Of a DNA stretch of 64,000 nt, positions 54,113-63,120 are shown one piece after another. Numbering within the stretch: position 1 is the first letter of the stretch; each line of letters opens with the position of its first letter. Source of the stretch: an uncultured Acetatifactor sp. (GTDB lineage Bacteria > Bacillota > Clostridia > Lachnospirales > Lachnospiraceae); NCBI GenBank assembly GCA_910586775.1, contig CAJUJN010000014.1, positions 1 through 64,000 on the forward strand, written 5' to 3'. Both the position numbers and the translations under genes were made by a program. The notes beneath the pieces were generated by a model that saw only the letters and a program-made list of their open reading frames with translations, made no database searches and was not told where the DNA came from.

Positions 54113-55045
54113 CTAAAACAGCGCATTTTCTTTGCTTAGCTTTCTTGTCACGGTATTAAATAATAATATCAGTGTAAAACCGATTACCGATTGAAAAAAG
54201 CTTGCCGCTGCCGACATGCCGATATTGCTCTGGCTTGTCAGCGCCTTATATACGAATGTGTCTATGGTCTGTGTGGCATTGGTAATCAGCCCGGATCCCT
54301 GGGGCACCTGATAGAATAATCCAAAGTCGCTGTTGAAGATTCTTCCCACCGCCAGCAGTACCACCGTGATCATGGTGGGCTTCAAAAAGGGGAGGGTGAT
54401 GTAACGTATCTTCTGAAATTTTCCTGCTCCGTCCAGTGAAGCCGACTCGTAGAGCGACATGTCAATCCCCATGATCGCGGATATATACAGAATGCATCCG
54501 TATCCCACGCTCTTCCAGGTGTTCACAAAGATCAGAATAAAGGGCCAGTACTGCTCCCTGTCATACCAGGAAATCCGCTTTCCCCCGAAGCTCTGCAGCA
54601 GATGGTTTAAAAGCCCCGCCTCCGGGTCCAGGAATCCTCTCACCATGTAGGATACGATAATAATGGATACCACAAAGGGAAACAGGACGCTGCTCTGTGC
54701 CAGTTTGCGGAATCTCTGACTGCGAATCTCCGTGATCAGAATGGCCAGAGTCACTCCCAGAACCAGATTCACCAAAATAAAACAGATATTATACCCCAAA
54801 GTATTGCGGAACAGTATGGGAAGTTCCCTGTTCTTCAGCAGAAAAGTGAAGTTTGACATTCCCGCCCAGTCGCTGCCCCATATCCCGTCCTGGACATTGT
54901 ATTTTTTAAACGCCAGTACCAGACCGCTCATAGGAAGGTAGTTATTAATAAGCAGATATAGAAACGCAGGCACCATCATGAGATACAGCGGCAGAAAGCG
55001 CTTCAGTCCGGCCCGCTTTTTCTTTCTCTTTGATACTTCCGCCAT
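54113..55045 (-). CDS. Carbohydrate ABC transporter permease (LplB/MalF type)
   Basis: 310 residues from the ATG at 55045, GAGGAGAGG four bases upstream. Six helices and the EAA loop LYESASLDGAGKFQKIRYIT. It pairs with the following permease gene, 12 bases away. Confidence 0.92.
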   Translation of the reverse strand: MAEVSKRKKKRAGLKRFLPLYLMMVPAFLYLLINNYLPMSGLVLAFKKYNVQDGIWGSDWAGMSNFTFLLKNRELPILFRNTLGYNICFILVNLVLGVTLAILITEIRSQRFRKLAQSSVLFPFVVSIIIVSYMVRGFLDPEAGLLNHLLQSFGGKRISWYDREQYWPFILIFVNTWKSVGYGCILYISAIMGIDMSLYESASLDGAGKFQKIRYITLPFLKPTMITVVLLAVGRIFNSDFGLFYQVPQGSGLITNATQTIDTFVYKALTSQSNIGMSAAASFFQSVIGFTLILLFNTVTRKLSKENALF

Positions 55046-55107
55046 AAACCCTCTCCTCTCTCCGGGCGCGGTACGGACACCGCACCCGGTCAATCTTTCC
55101 TGTCCCT

Positions 55108-56676
55108 TTACCGTTCAGCCAGCCAGGCGTCCACTTGCCTCTGCATCTCCGCAATCACTTCCCCGGAACCGGCATCTTCCATCTCCTGAAGCAGAAGGGG
55201 AATATATTCCTCCGGGTCCACCGCCCCGGTAATCAGGGCCTTGTAATATTTGGAGCGCACATTGCTCACCGCGCTGATCTGATCCTGCACGGGGGAAGGG
55301 TCAAAGGTAAATCCCATGGTCTTGGAAATAATGGAGGAGGCATTGTAATCCTCTATCTTCTGGTAAATATCTGCGCCGTCCGTGGACCAGGGTGTGCATA
55401 CAAACTGATTGGGCAGAATCCATCCGGCTCCCAGATGGTATCCTACGGTGGAAGCATCCTTCCCTTCGGGGAAATCCAGAAGTCCCTCTCCATTCACCAC
55501 ATAGTCCTCGCCCTCTATCCCCCAGTTCAGCAGGTTCATGGCTTCCGTGCTGCTCATCAGGAAATTCAGCATCTTCATAGCCTTCACCGGGTCTTCGCTG
55601 CCGCTGCCGATGGAGTAGCAGAACACGGCGCTGGTGGCTGTGGTGGCCAGGGGCTCAGTCAGATGTACCATGGTCAGCTCCACGCCGCCGCAGTTGTTCT
55701 GCTGATCCACCACAGAGAGGGGATGGCCGTAATCGCTGAAGAAGGAGAAGGCCTGACCGGATTTAATGTAGGAATAATAGGACTCCGTATCGGAAGCGGC
55801 GCCGCTGTTCACCCATCCGTTCTCAAACCATTTATGAATATAGGTACACCACTTTTTGAAAGGTTCCGTGTCAAAAAAGTTCTCCACAGTGGTACCGTTT
55901 TCCGGATCCATAATTGCGTAGGTTTCCAATCCGCCCACATAGTCCAGTGGAGTGAGCTCCGGCATGCCCAGGTTGTCCGGCGCAATCATCCACATTCCCG
56001 GTTCCAGAGCCGCCACCTTTTCATACAGGGCATCCACATCCTCGATGGTCTTGATGCCGCTGACGTCAAGACCGTGTTTCTCCAGAATATCCGTGCGGAA
56101 GAATACGGAAGCCTGCTGGGAGATCTCTTTATGCACCGGCACCCCGTATACATAGCCGTTGAGACTGGGCGCCGTGGCTACCTCCGGGGAAACGTAGCTG
56201 TTCAGCACATCCTGTCCGTGCTCTTCCAACAAGGGGCCCATATCCGCCACATAACCCGCATTTACCCAGCTTGGGCCATAGGCAGATACGGAAGTAAAGA
56301 TGTCCAGTTTGCTCTTGGAGCTGAGTTCCAGCTGTATCTGCTCCATATACGCCGCAAAGGGCAGAATCTGCAGGTCCAATGTCATATTCAGTTTTTCCAG
56401 GGTAAGTTCATTGAGCTTTCCCAGTACTCTGTCCACTTCCCCCTCACTGGGAGAGGCTGCCGGCAGCGCAATAATCATACGCACCTGGTAGGGTTCCTCT
56501 CCTGCAGGCGCTTCCTCGCCGGAAGCATTGTCCGCTTCTGACGTCTGGCTTTCGCCGCTGTTTTCCGTTGTTGACTGGGAGTCCTGACTGTCGTTTCCTG
56601 TGTCTCCGCAGCCTGCAAGCAGGCCTGCAGTCATTGCCGCTGTCAAAAATAATGCAATTTTCTTTTTCAGTTTCAT
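55108..56676 (-). CDS. Extracellular solute-binding lipoprotein
   Basis: 522 residues. Signal with lipobox LLAGC, then a Ser/Gln/Glu linker and a type-2 periplasmic-binding fold of the LipO/DUF3502-like family (EVDRVLGKLNELTLEKLNM, YNASSIISKTMGFTFDPSPV). It captures an oligosaccharide for the two permeases. AAGGAGG precedes the ATG; a long hairpin lies in the leader. Confidence 0.93.
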   Translation of the reverse strand: MKLKKKIALFLTAAMTAGLLAGCGDTGNDSQDSQSTTENSGESQTSEADNASGEEAPAGEEPYQVRMIIALPAASPSEGEVDRVLGKLNELTLEKLNMTLDLQILPFAAYMEQIQLELSSKSKLDIFTSVSAYGPSWVNAGYVADMGPLLEEHGQDVLNSYVSPEVATAPSLNGYVYGVPVHKEISQQASVFFRTDILEKHGLDVSGIKTIEDVDALYEKVAALEPGMWMIAPDNLGMPELTPLDYVGGLETYAIMDPENGTTVENFFDTEPFKKWCTYIHKWFENGWVNSGAASDTESYYSYIKSGQAFSFFSDYGHPLSVVDQQNNCGGVELTMVHLTEPLATTATSAVFCYSIGSGSEDPVKAMKMLNFLMSSTEAMNLLNWGIEGEDYVVNGEGLLDFPEGKDASTVGYHLGAGWILPNQFVCTPWSTDGADIYQKIEDYNASSIISKTMGFTFDPSPVQDQISAVSNVRSKYYKALITGAVDPEEYIPLLLQEMEDAGSGEVIAEMQRQVDAWLAER

Positions 56677-56699
56677 TTTTTCCTCCTTATTCCAGTTCC

Positions 56700-56793
56700 G
56701 TAACTACTCATGCACACCCAGGTTCCGTCATAGGATTTCCGGCCGCTAAATACTGCGTCCGTAAATCCTATGGGGCTGTATATGAGCAGTTAC
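56700..56793. repeat. Nested inverted repeat in the solute-binding-protein leader
   Basis: The outer arms GTAACTACTCAT/ATGAGCAGTTAC (11 of 12 pair) and the inner CATAGGATTT/AAATCCTATG (perfect, 56729-56738 with 56763-56772) give a long hairpin about 24 bases before the solute-binding-protein ATG. It could stop read-through, stabilise mRNA or control translation. Confidence 0.65.
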
Positions 56794-56799
56794 TGAATT

Positions 56800-56843
56800 T
56801 AGTCGCTGCGCCACAGCTCTGAAGCGTAAGGTCTCTTCGCGTT
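56800..56843 (-). repeat. Diverged leader repeat, copy C
   Basis: This matches copies A and B at about 33 of 40 bases, over the part reading TAGTCGCTGCGC on the plus strand. It lies between the GH31 stop and the hairpin at 56700, and has no ribosome site of its own. Confidence 0.55.
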
Positions 56844-56848
56844 CTTTT

Positions 56849-59281
56849 TTAGCGGGGCGGACAGATCAAATAAGCATTTGCTTCTTTGCGCAGTGTCCAT
56901 GTCTCTCCGTTCACCCGGGCCTGGGTGAGTTCCTGTGGCACGTAGGCTTTGATTTCTTCCACATCCATGCCCTGTGTCTCCACGGTCATGACGCCGTCCT
57001 GCAGGCGGGCTTCCATATAGCCTTCCACACCGTCATCGAAATAAACCTGCTTCATGGCGTCCGTGAGGTTGACCGCTACCTGGAGGCGGGAGAAGTTCTC
57101 GTCCGCAATATGCATGGGCGCTTCCTTCAGCATGGGCAGCATATGGTTTTCTCTGAGGTAGAGCGGAATCCTGTCAATCTCTTTTCCCGAAACAATCCAT
57201 CTGTCTCCCTGAAGCCGCTCTCCTGTATGGAGATCCACAAAGCTGCCTTTGGGCAGATAGATATGATGCACCTTCTGATCGAACACCGGAGCTACCAGCA
57301 GGGATTCTCCCAGCATGTACTGTGTGGACAGGCTTCTCACGTTCAGGTCCTCCGGGTATTCCAATACCATGGCCCGCATCATGGGAAGTCCTTCCGCGCA
57401 GGTTTCGCAGGCGGTGCTGTACAGATACGGCGTCATGCGGTATCTGAGCTTATTGATTTTCAGGAAGGCGTCCTGGGCTTCCCGGGAGTAGAACCAGGGT
57501 TCCCTGGGTGTTGACTGTCCATGGCTTCTGCTCAAAGGCGCCATCAATCCCATCTGCACGGAGCGGATGTATTCCTCATCCCCCGGGATGGCTCTCCTGC
57601 CTTCGTAGTCACAGTTGTAGAAGCCTCCGATATCAAAGCCCCAGAAGGACACGCCGCTGAGTCCCATGCTGAGTCCTCCCCTTAAGATTGCCGCCAGATT
57701 GTTCTCCGATGCGGAGGAATCTCCCGCCCAGTGAGCCGGATATTTCTGGCTCCCGGCGTAACCGCTCCTGCACCAGATCAGCGCTTTCTCTCCCGTCTCT
57801 TTCTTGATCTCCGCCGAGGCCTCGTAGATGGTTTTGGAATACAGGTATGTGTATTTATTATGCCCCTCCACACCTGTCAGTCCGTCATAGTACACGGCGG
57901 TTTCCGGCAGTTCCTCCGAGAAGTCTGTCTTAATCACGCCCACGCCCATGCGCATCAGGCGTTTTACCCGTTCCTTCACATAGGCCGCGCATTCCGGATT
58001 GGAGAAATCCAGTGCGGCCATCATGGCGCTTCCCGTATCTCCGCCCTCTCCCAGTTGGAAGAGACATACGTCCCCGTTTCTGTCCTTTACCAGGTAACCC
58101 CGCTCCTTCATGAGTTCAAACTGCGCGGAATTCTCTTCGCCCCTTCCCCATCTGCCCTTCAGGGACACATAGGGGAACATCCACAGCGAGAGATGGAAGC
58201 CCTTGTCACGGAGTATTCGAATCATGTCCTCCGGCTCCGGAAATCTCTTCTCGTCAAAAGCCAGGATCTCTGTACTGCCCTGGGGAGACATCATGTCAAG
58301 CCAACCGTCGATATGTACCACGTCCGCCGACATGCCGAATTCTTCCATCCGGCTGACGATTTCCTCCACCTCCGCCCTGTTCATATAGCTCATGCGGGAC
58401 ATCCAGAATCCGAAGGCCCATCTGGGAATCATGGGAGATCTGCCTGTATACGCGGTATAATCCCGGAGAAGCCCCTTGTAATCCCTGTTGCAGAACATGT
58501 AATAATCCAGGTACGGGTCCTCCGTTTCCATGGTGTATGCCACGCCGGAAGAGGCTCCCATATTAAAATGGGTTCTGGTGTATGTGTTCATCAAAATGAA
58601 ATAGCCCGAAGAGCTCATAAAGCAGGGCATTCCCTTGTAGGAAATATCGGAATTGGTGGACTGGGCGTCCCGCTGCCATACCGTGATGCGCTGTCCCCTC
58701 TTGTTGAAATCCGTGAATTTTTCTCCGAATCCATAGAAAGACTCGTCACAGTACATATACATGGTTTCAAAGGTATCCGTAACCTGTCCGTCCGCTCCCA
58801 CTGTGAATCCCAGGGGAATGGATTTGTATTTCTGGCCCACGTCGAAATCCTTAATCTGTTCTTGCGTAAGCACCTCGCCGTCCAGCAGAACCGTCATTTC
58901 CCAGGGACATTTCCGGAAACGGAGAAGCACTCTGTCCGTGGCCGCAGTGATGTACTCCGCTTCCTCCACCACCTTTACTTTTTCGTAAGGGGCAAAGTCG
59001 AAAACCTGGTTCGGACGCACCGGCTCCCTGCCCTCCGGAAACATCTGCAGCCGAAATACCGTCTCCCCGGAGAAGGTCACCTTTACCAAGGCGGTTCTCT
59101 CATGATAAGTGTCCGCCGCCAGTAAAATGCCGTCCTGCCGGATCTCATAACCGGTAACCTTCCTGAGAAAATCTTTTTCGCCGTTTCTGGCAAAATGGGC
59201 ATATCCCAACTCTACGTCCAGGGGATGCTCTTTTTTGTCTAAATTGTATCCAACCTTCCCCTGATGTTCCAATAAAACCAT
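56849..59281 (-). CDS. GH31 family glycoside hydrolase
   Basis: 810 residues. Catalytic nucleophile Asp in GVGVIKTDFSEELP and acid/base Asp in HWAGDSSASENN; barrel motifs GFWMSRMSYMNRAEV and SFWGFDIGGFY. A beta-sandwich N-domain and C-terminal beta domains are present. No signal peptide, so cytosolic. The family includes alpha-glucosidases, alpha-xylosidases and sulfoquinovosidases; the specificity is open. AGGAGG is seven bases before the ATG. Confidence 0.9.
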   Translation of the reverse strand: MVLLEHQGKVGYNLDKKEHPLDVELGYAHFARNGEKDFLRKVTGYEIRQDGILLAADTYHERTALVKVTFSGETVFRLQMFPEGREPVRPNQVFDFAPYEKVKVVEEAEYITAATDRVLLRFRKCPWEMTVLLDGEVLTQEQIKDFDVGQKYKSIPLGFTVGADGQVTDTFETMYMYCDESFYGFGEKFTDFNKRGQRITVWQRDAQSTNSDISYKGMPCFMSSSGYFILMNTYTRTHFNMGASSGVAYTMETEDPYLDYYMFCNRDYKGLLRDYTAYTGRSPMIPRWAFGFWMSRMSYMNRAEVEEIVSRMEEFGMSADVVHIDGWLDMMSPQGSTEILAFDEKRFPEPEDMIRILRDKGFHLSLWMFPYVSLKGRWGRGEENSAQFELMKERGYLVKDRNGDVCLFQLGEGGDTGSAMMAALDFSNPECAAYVKERVKRLMRMGVGVIKTDFSEELPETAVYYDGLTGVEGHNKYTYLYSKTIYEASAEIKKETGEKALIWCRSGYAGSQKYPAHWAGDSSASENNLAAILRGGLSMGLSGVSFWGFDIGGFYNCDYEGRRAIPGDEEYIRSVQMGLMAPLSRSHGQSTPREPWFYSREAQDAFLKINKLRYRMTPYLYSTACETCAEGLPMMRAMVLEYPEDLNVRSLSTQYMLGESLLVAPVFDQKVHHIYLPKGSFVDLHTGERLQGDRWIVSGKEIDRIPLYLRENHMLPMLKEAPMHIADENFSRLQVAVNLTDAMKQVYFDDGVEGYMEARLQDGVMTVETQGMDVEEIKAYVPQELTQARVNGETWTLRKEANAYLICPPR

Positions 59282-59433
59282 CTTATCGCCTCCTTTTCCT
59301 ATATTTTTTCTTTATCTCCCGTCAACATAACCGCCGTCATTACTCTTTCGGTTGTATTTATAGTACAATATGCACATGCAGCTTTCTATAATTTATATAC
59401 CTCTGATTATAACTTTTGTATCCTGATGTCCTT
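59282..59433 (-). promoter_or_regulatory. Probable internal promoter region between GH31 genes
   Basis: On the minus strand this AT-rich gap contains TTATAATC and TATAAAT boxes and the small palindrome TTGTACTATAAATACAA near 59352-59368. It may give a separate promoter for the downstream GH31 and transport genes. Confidence 0.35.
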
Positions 59434-62400
59434 TTACAGGGATTCCGCGGCATTCACTTCCAGTTCAATTCTCTCATGGCTGAAAAGCCTGATCAGCACC
59501 GTGCCGTCAGATTCCTCATACCATCCTTCTTCAAAATACAGGCTGTGTCCGGCATGGGTTTCCTTCAGGGGGCGGCGGTTGAGTAAAATCCCGGAAGGCT
59601 TCCCGGAGAGTCCCTTCAGGATCAGATACGGTATCTCCCCCATGCCGTCGCAGAACAGCTCAAACCCATCCTCCCTGTGCCGAAAATGATACCGGGATGC
59701 GTCTGCGGCAGAGCGATACCAACAATCTCCGCCGTCTTCCTCCGGCGGCGTCAGCAGCAGCGCGTTTTTCCGGCTTACCGTCATACTCTGTCCCGGCTCC
59801 AGGGAACCGTTCAACTGCAGAGGAATCAGAGCGCCGGAACGCAGATAGACGGGGATGGAGGACAGGGGGACCTGCCGCTCCACACTCACAGGCCCTTCCA
59901 CCGTCTCCCGGTTGTCCCAGAAACTGACCCATTTTCCCCGGGGAAAATAGATTCGGCGCGTATTGTCCTCATTGTGCACAGGCGCCACCAATAGATATTT
60001 CCCATAGAGGTACTGATCCTCACAGCCCATGGTTTCCCCCTGTTCCGGGAAGGCCATGGCCATGGGCAGCATCATGGGAATTCCCGTCAGATGGGCATGC
60101 ACGGCCCAGTCGTAGGAATAGGGCAGCAGATTCTCCCGAAGCCACGCATAGAATCGATAGAGTTCCACCGTGCCCGGGCTGTATTCCCAGGGTTCCCGGG
60201 GCTCTGTCCCGTGATAGCGCATCAGCGGGCAGAAACAGGCATATTCCGTCCAACGGATATAGGTTTCCTCGTCCCCGAATCCTCCGTATCCTCCCGCATC
60301 CACTCCCCAGAAGGGCAGTCCGGAAGCGGCAGCGGACAATCCCCCATGGATAGAGTAGGTCATTCCCAGGAAATTGGACTGCTGATCGCCGCCGAACTGA
60401 CAGGCAAAGTGCTGAGAACCTGCCGCAGCGCCTCTGGTAAACAGCACATGATCATCCCCGTAGCGTTCTTCAAAGAGTTCCCTGTAGCTTCTGGCGTACT
60501 CATAGGAATATCCGTTGTGCATCTCCGCGCCGCGTCTGCCGTCATAAAACAGGGCTTCGTCCGGCACCACGTCGCCGAAATCCACCATGCTTCCCCGGAT
60601 ACCGGCGTCCAATCTCTCCGCCCACTGGGCCTTCAGCAGTTCCATTCCTCTCGGGTGCGTAAAGTCAATCACCTTAGGCAGGGGATGTTCCGGGAAAACG
60701 GCGTCGGTGAGATTTTCCGTCACCGGCAGTTCTTCCCCGGGAACTCCCGGAAGCAGCGCCGCGGCGGTCTCCGGGGACATATCCGGATACTGCCAGGAAA
60801 AGACGCGAATCCCCTTCCTGCCTGCAAAGTCCACGATTTTATACAGTTCTTCCTTTCCCCCTCTGCCGATCCACCCCGCCCCGGCGCCCTCCGCATAAAA
60901 ACCGGAATGAGGAATGTCCAGTTCTTCAAATCGCTCCAGTACCGCCATCTGCTCCCTGCACAGATCTTCCAACGGCCCGTGATACCACCGGCCCGCGCCT
61001 CCTCCTGCCCAGGGTTCGAACACCCATTTGGGCGGCAGCAGCGGAGCCCCTGTAAGTCTGGCGTAATCTCCCATCACCTGTTTCGGTTCCCCCAGCCATA
61101 CAAAGAAATCCAGGCAGGGGCCTATTCCCGTAATCCGCATTCTGTCAGGAACTTCCTGTCCCACATCCGCCCGGATGCGGTAATGGGTATTGAAAAACAG
61201 GGAATATCCCCGGGAATCATGCAGCAGGGGAATGTTTTTGTAGGATTGGTTGCCTATGGAAGCAAGACATCCCTCACAGGCGTCCCTCTGCCACAGTGTC
61301 AGTATCCGGCCCCGCTGATGAAGTCCGTCAAATCGTTCGCCGAATCCGTAGATTACGCTCTCCTCCGCCAGATTCATGTACAGGTCAAAGCCCTGGAGTT
61401 CCTCCTGTTCTTCTGCCTGCAGCAGCAACAGGTCTCCTGCGCCGAACAGCCGTTTTCCTCTCTGCTGCCGGGTCTTGTCCTGGATTTTGTTTTCGTACAG
61501 GGGTTCCCGGCCTGCTTCCGGGAATCCGGACACAACAGAAATTTCCCATGTCTCTCCCATGCGGATTTCCAGTCGCCCTGCCCCGGAAAATACTTCCCAT
61601 ATTCCTGTTTTTCCCTTTCTGCAGGTAAGTTTACCCCTTTCTCCGGCAAAGAAGCCTCTTCCTCCTGCCCGGAACCGGTAGGCCTTCCCGTCTGCTGTGC
61701 ATACCAGTTCCTGTGCGCCCCCCTGTTGGGTCTCAAAACAAAGAATAATGCTGTCTTCTTCCTCTCTGCATTCCTTCAGCTTTCCCAGTGCAGTCCATTT
61801 TTCTCTCCGGCGGTTGCCCAGGGAATGGTCTGCATACCACCATTCCGTCACTCTGCGCAGAAAGTTCAGATATTCGTCCAGTATTCTGCAGGCTTCCTCC
61901 GTATCTCCTTTGGCCAGAGCCTCGTTGCACAGCCTTCTGTCCACCCATGGCTCCCTGGGTTCCCATGGGTTGGCCCTCACCTGGTTAAAGAAAAAATCCA
62001 TTCCTTCCAGCATCAGGGTATCCTGCCAGCGCTGCGCCAGACAGATTCTCCTTCCCAGATTGTCCGGTCCCGTGGGCTGCTTCGAATCCTGCAGAGCCAG
62101 TATTTCCGCCCTCTCATCCTCATCAGGCCAACATAAAAATCCCGGTCTCTGCCAAAGCCTTCTTCCACCGGGCAGGGTAAAAAATACTTTCTTCCCCCGT
62201 CCTGTTCCGGCCCTTCCGCCCAGTCTTGTCTCCAGAAAGGTGAGGGGGTCATATTCAAAACGGTCCGAAAAGTTTACGTTTAAATCCAGGGGAAAGGGTG
62301 TCAGCACTTCTCCGGTCTGCTTTTTCTTCCGATACACCATAAGGCCGAAGCTCTCCTTTGGAAAGCCCCCCAAAAGGGTCCAGGGAAGCTCAAGATATGC

Positions 62401-62910
62401 CTTCCAAAAGCCCTTCTCCTGCACTGACCGGCTTACATAGCTTCCCTCCTCCACAGGTATGATGCGCGCCCGGTTGTCCAGTCTCTGCCGGCCTCCCCTG
62501 TACGCCTGCTCTCCTCCGATATAGGTCATTCCAAATTGCTGCTCCCCATGGCTCTTTCCGTCCCGGTCCACGCTGAACACCGCAAAATCCCTGGGTCCGA
62601 AGCTTCCGCTCTGCACCGCAATCTCCACCTGATCTTCTCTGTGGAGAAATACCTCCCTGCCCTCCTTTTCCGGTTCCGGAGCCTCCTTACAGCAAAACAG
62701 GATGTACAGGCAGGAAGCATCCCACAGGAAACGACATTCTGTGGCAGATATCTGCCAGCAGGTTCCCTCCGGGGACAGTGTGCCTCCCGCCCTGTAAAAG
62801 CTGTCAATCACCGCACCGTCCCACTGCTCCGGGTTCATTTCCTCACGGGGCAGCTGCTTTACGTCAGGCCCCAGACACAGGGACGAAATTCCGAATTCTA
62901 ATTTTGCCAT
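59434..62910 (-). CDS. Large GH31 hydrolase with N-terminal binding domain
   Basis: About 1158 residues from the ATG at 62910; AAGGAGG lies 12 bases upstream, slightly far. Residues 1-210 resemble a CBM9-like carbohydrate-binding domain (WDASCLYILFCCKE, DFAVFSVDRDGK). The GH31 barrel has probable nucleophile Asp in GSMVDFGDVVP and acid/base Asp in CQFGGDQQSNF. No signal peptide is seen. With the second GH31 it probably removes different alpha-linked sugars from one imported glycan. Confidence 0.88.
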   Translation of the reverse strand: MAKLEFGISSLCLGPDVKQLPREEMNPEQWDGAVIDSFYRAGGTLSPEGTCWQISATECRFLWDASCLYILFCCKEAPEPEKEGREVFLHREDQVEIAVQSGSFGPRDFAVFSVDRDGKSHGEQQFGMTYIGGEQAYRGGRQRLDNRARIIPVEEGSYVSRSVQEKGFWKAYLELPWTLLGGFPKESFGLMVYRKKKQTGEVLTPFPLDLNVNFSDRFEYDPLTFLETRLGGRAGTGRGKKVFFTLPGGRRLWQRPGFLCWPDEDERAEILALQDSKQPTGPDNLGRRICLAQRWQDTLMLEGMDFFFNQVRANPWEPREPWVDRRLCNEALAKGDTEEACRILDEYLNFLRRVTEWWYADHSLGNRRREKWTALGKLKECREEEDSIILCFETQQGGAQELVCTADGKAYRFRAGGRGFFAGERGKLTCRKGKTGIWEVFSGAGRLEIRMGETWEISVVSGFPEAGREPLYENKIQDKTRQQRGKRLFGAGDLLLLQAEEQEELQGFDLYMNLAEESVIYGFGERFDGLHQRGRILTLWQRDACEGCLASIGNQSYKNIPLLHDSRGYSLFFNTHYRIRADVGQEVPDRMRITGIGPCLDFFVWLGEPKQVMGDYARLTGAPLLPPKWVFEPWAGGGAGRWYHGPLEDLCREQMAVLERFEELDIPHSGFYAEGAGAGWIGRGGKEELYKIVDFAGRKGIRVFSWQYPDMSPETAAALLPGVPGEELPVTENLTDAVFPEHPLPKVIDFTHPRGMELLKAQWAERLDAGIRGSMVDFGDVVPDEALFYDGRRGAEMHNGYSYEYARSYRELFEERYGDDHVLFTRGAAAGSQHFACQFGGDQQSNFLGMTYSIHGGLSAAASGLPFWGVDAGGYGGFGDEETYIRWTEYACFCPLMRYHGTEPREPWEYSPGTVELYRFYAWLRENLLPYSYDWAVHAHLTGIPMMLPMAMAFPEQGETMGCEDQYLYGKYLLVAPVHNEDNTRRIYFPRGKWVSFWDNRETVEGPVSVERQVPLSSIPVYLRSGALIPLQLNGSLEPGQSMTVSRKNALLLTPPEEDGGDCWYRSAADASRYHFRHREDGFELFCDGMGEIPYLILKGLSGKPSGILLNRRPLKETHAGHSLYFEEGWYEESDGTVLIRLFSHERIELEVNAAESL

Positions 62911-63120
62911 AATTTTTATATACCTCCTTGGATTTCTTTCGCAACACTTCCTGATTTCCATGATAATTTACCCCTGGATTCCCGGGCTATAATAATTGTA
63001 GCCATTCTATATCGTTTTTTACGCAAATAAATTTCTAACGCCGCAGAAAACACAGCGAAAGAAATTTTTTTAATCACAAACAAAAGGAGAACTGTGAAAA
63101 CGGCAGCAGCCTGAACCGGT
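62911..63120. other. Intergenic region before the GH31 operon
   Basis: An AT-rich stretch (around 62990-63080) holds the likely promoter of the minus-strand GH31 operon; no single -10/-35 pair stands out. No gene. Confidence 0.3.

Noticed and set aside
60091..62136. A 681-codon plus-strand frame
   Set aside because: It is antisense to the large GH31 gene, has no ribosome site and no recognisable motif.
49000..62910. Sulfoquinovose catabolism as the function of the GH31 operon
   Set aside because: The layout (GH31, isomerase, PfkB kinase, aldolase, reductase) is similar, but the isomerase and aldolase are of other families and no sulfonate exporter or sulfoquinovosidase-specific residues could be confirmed.
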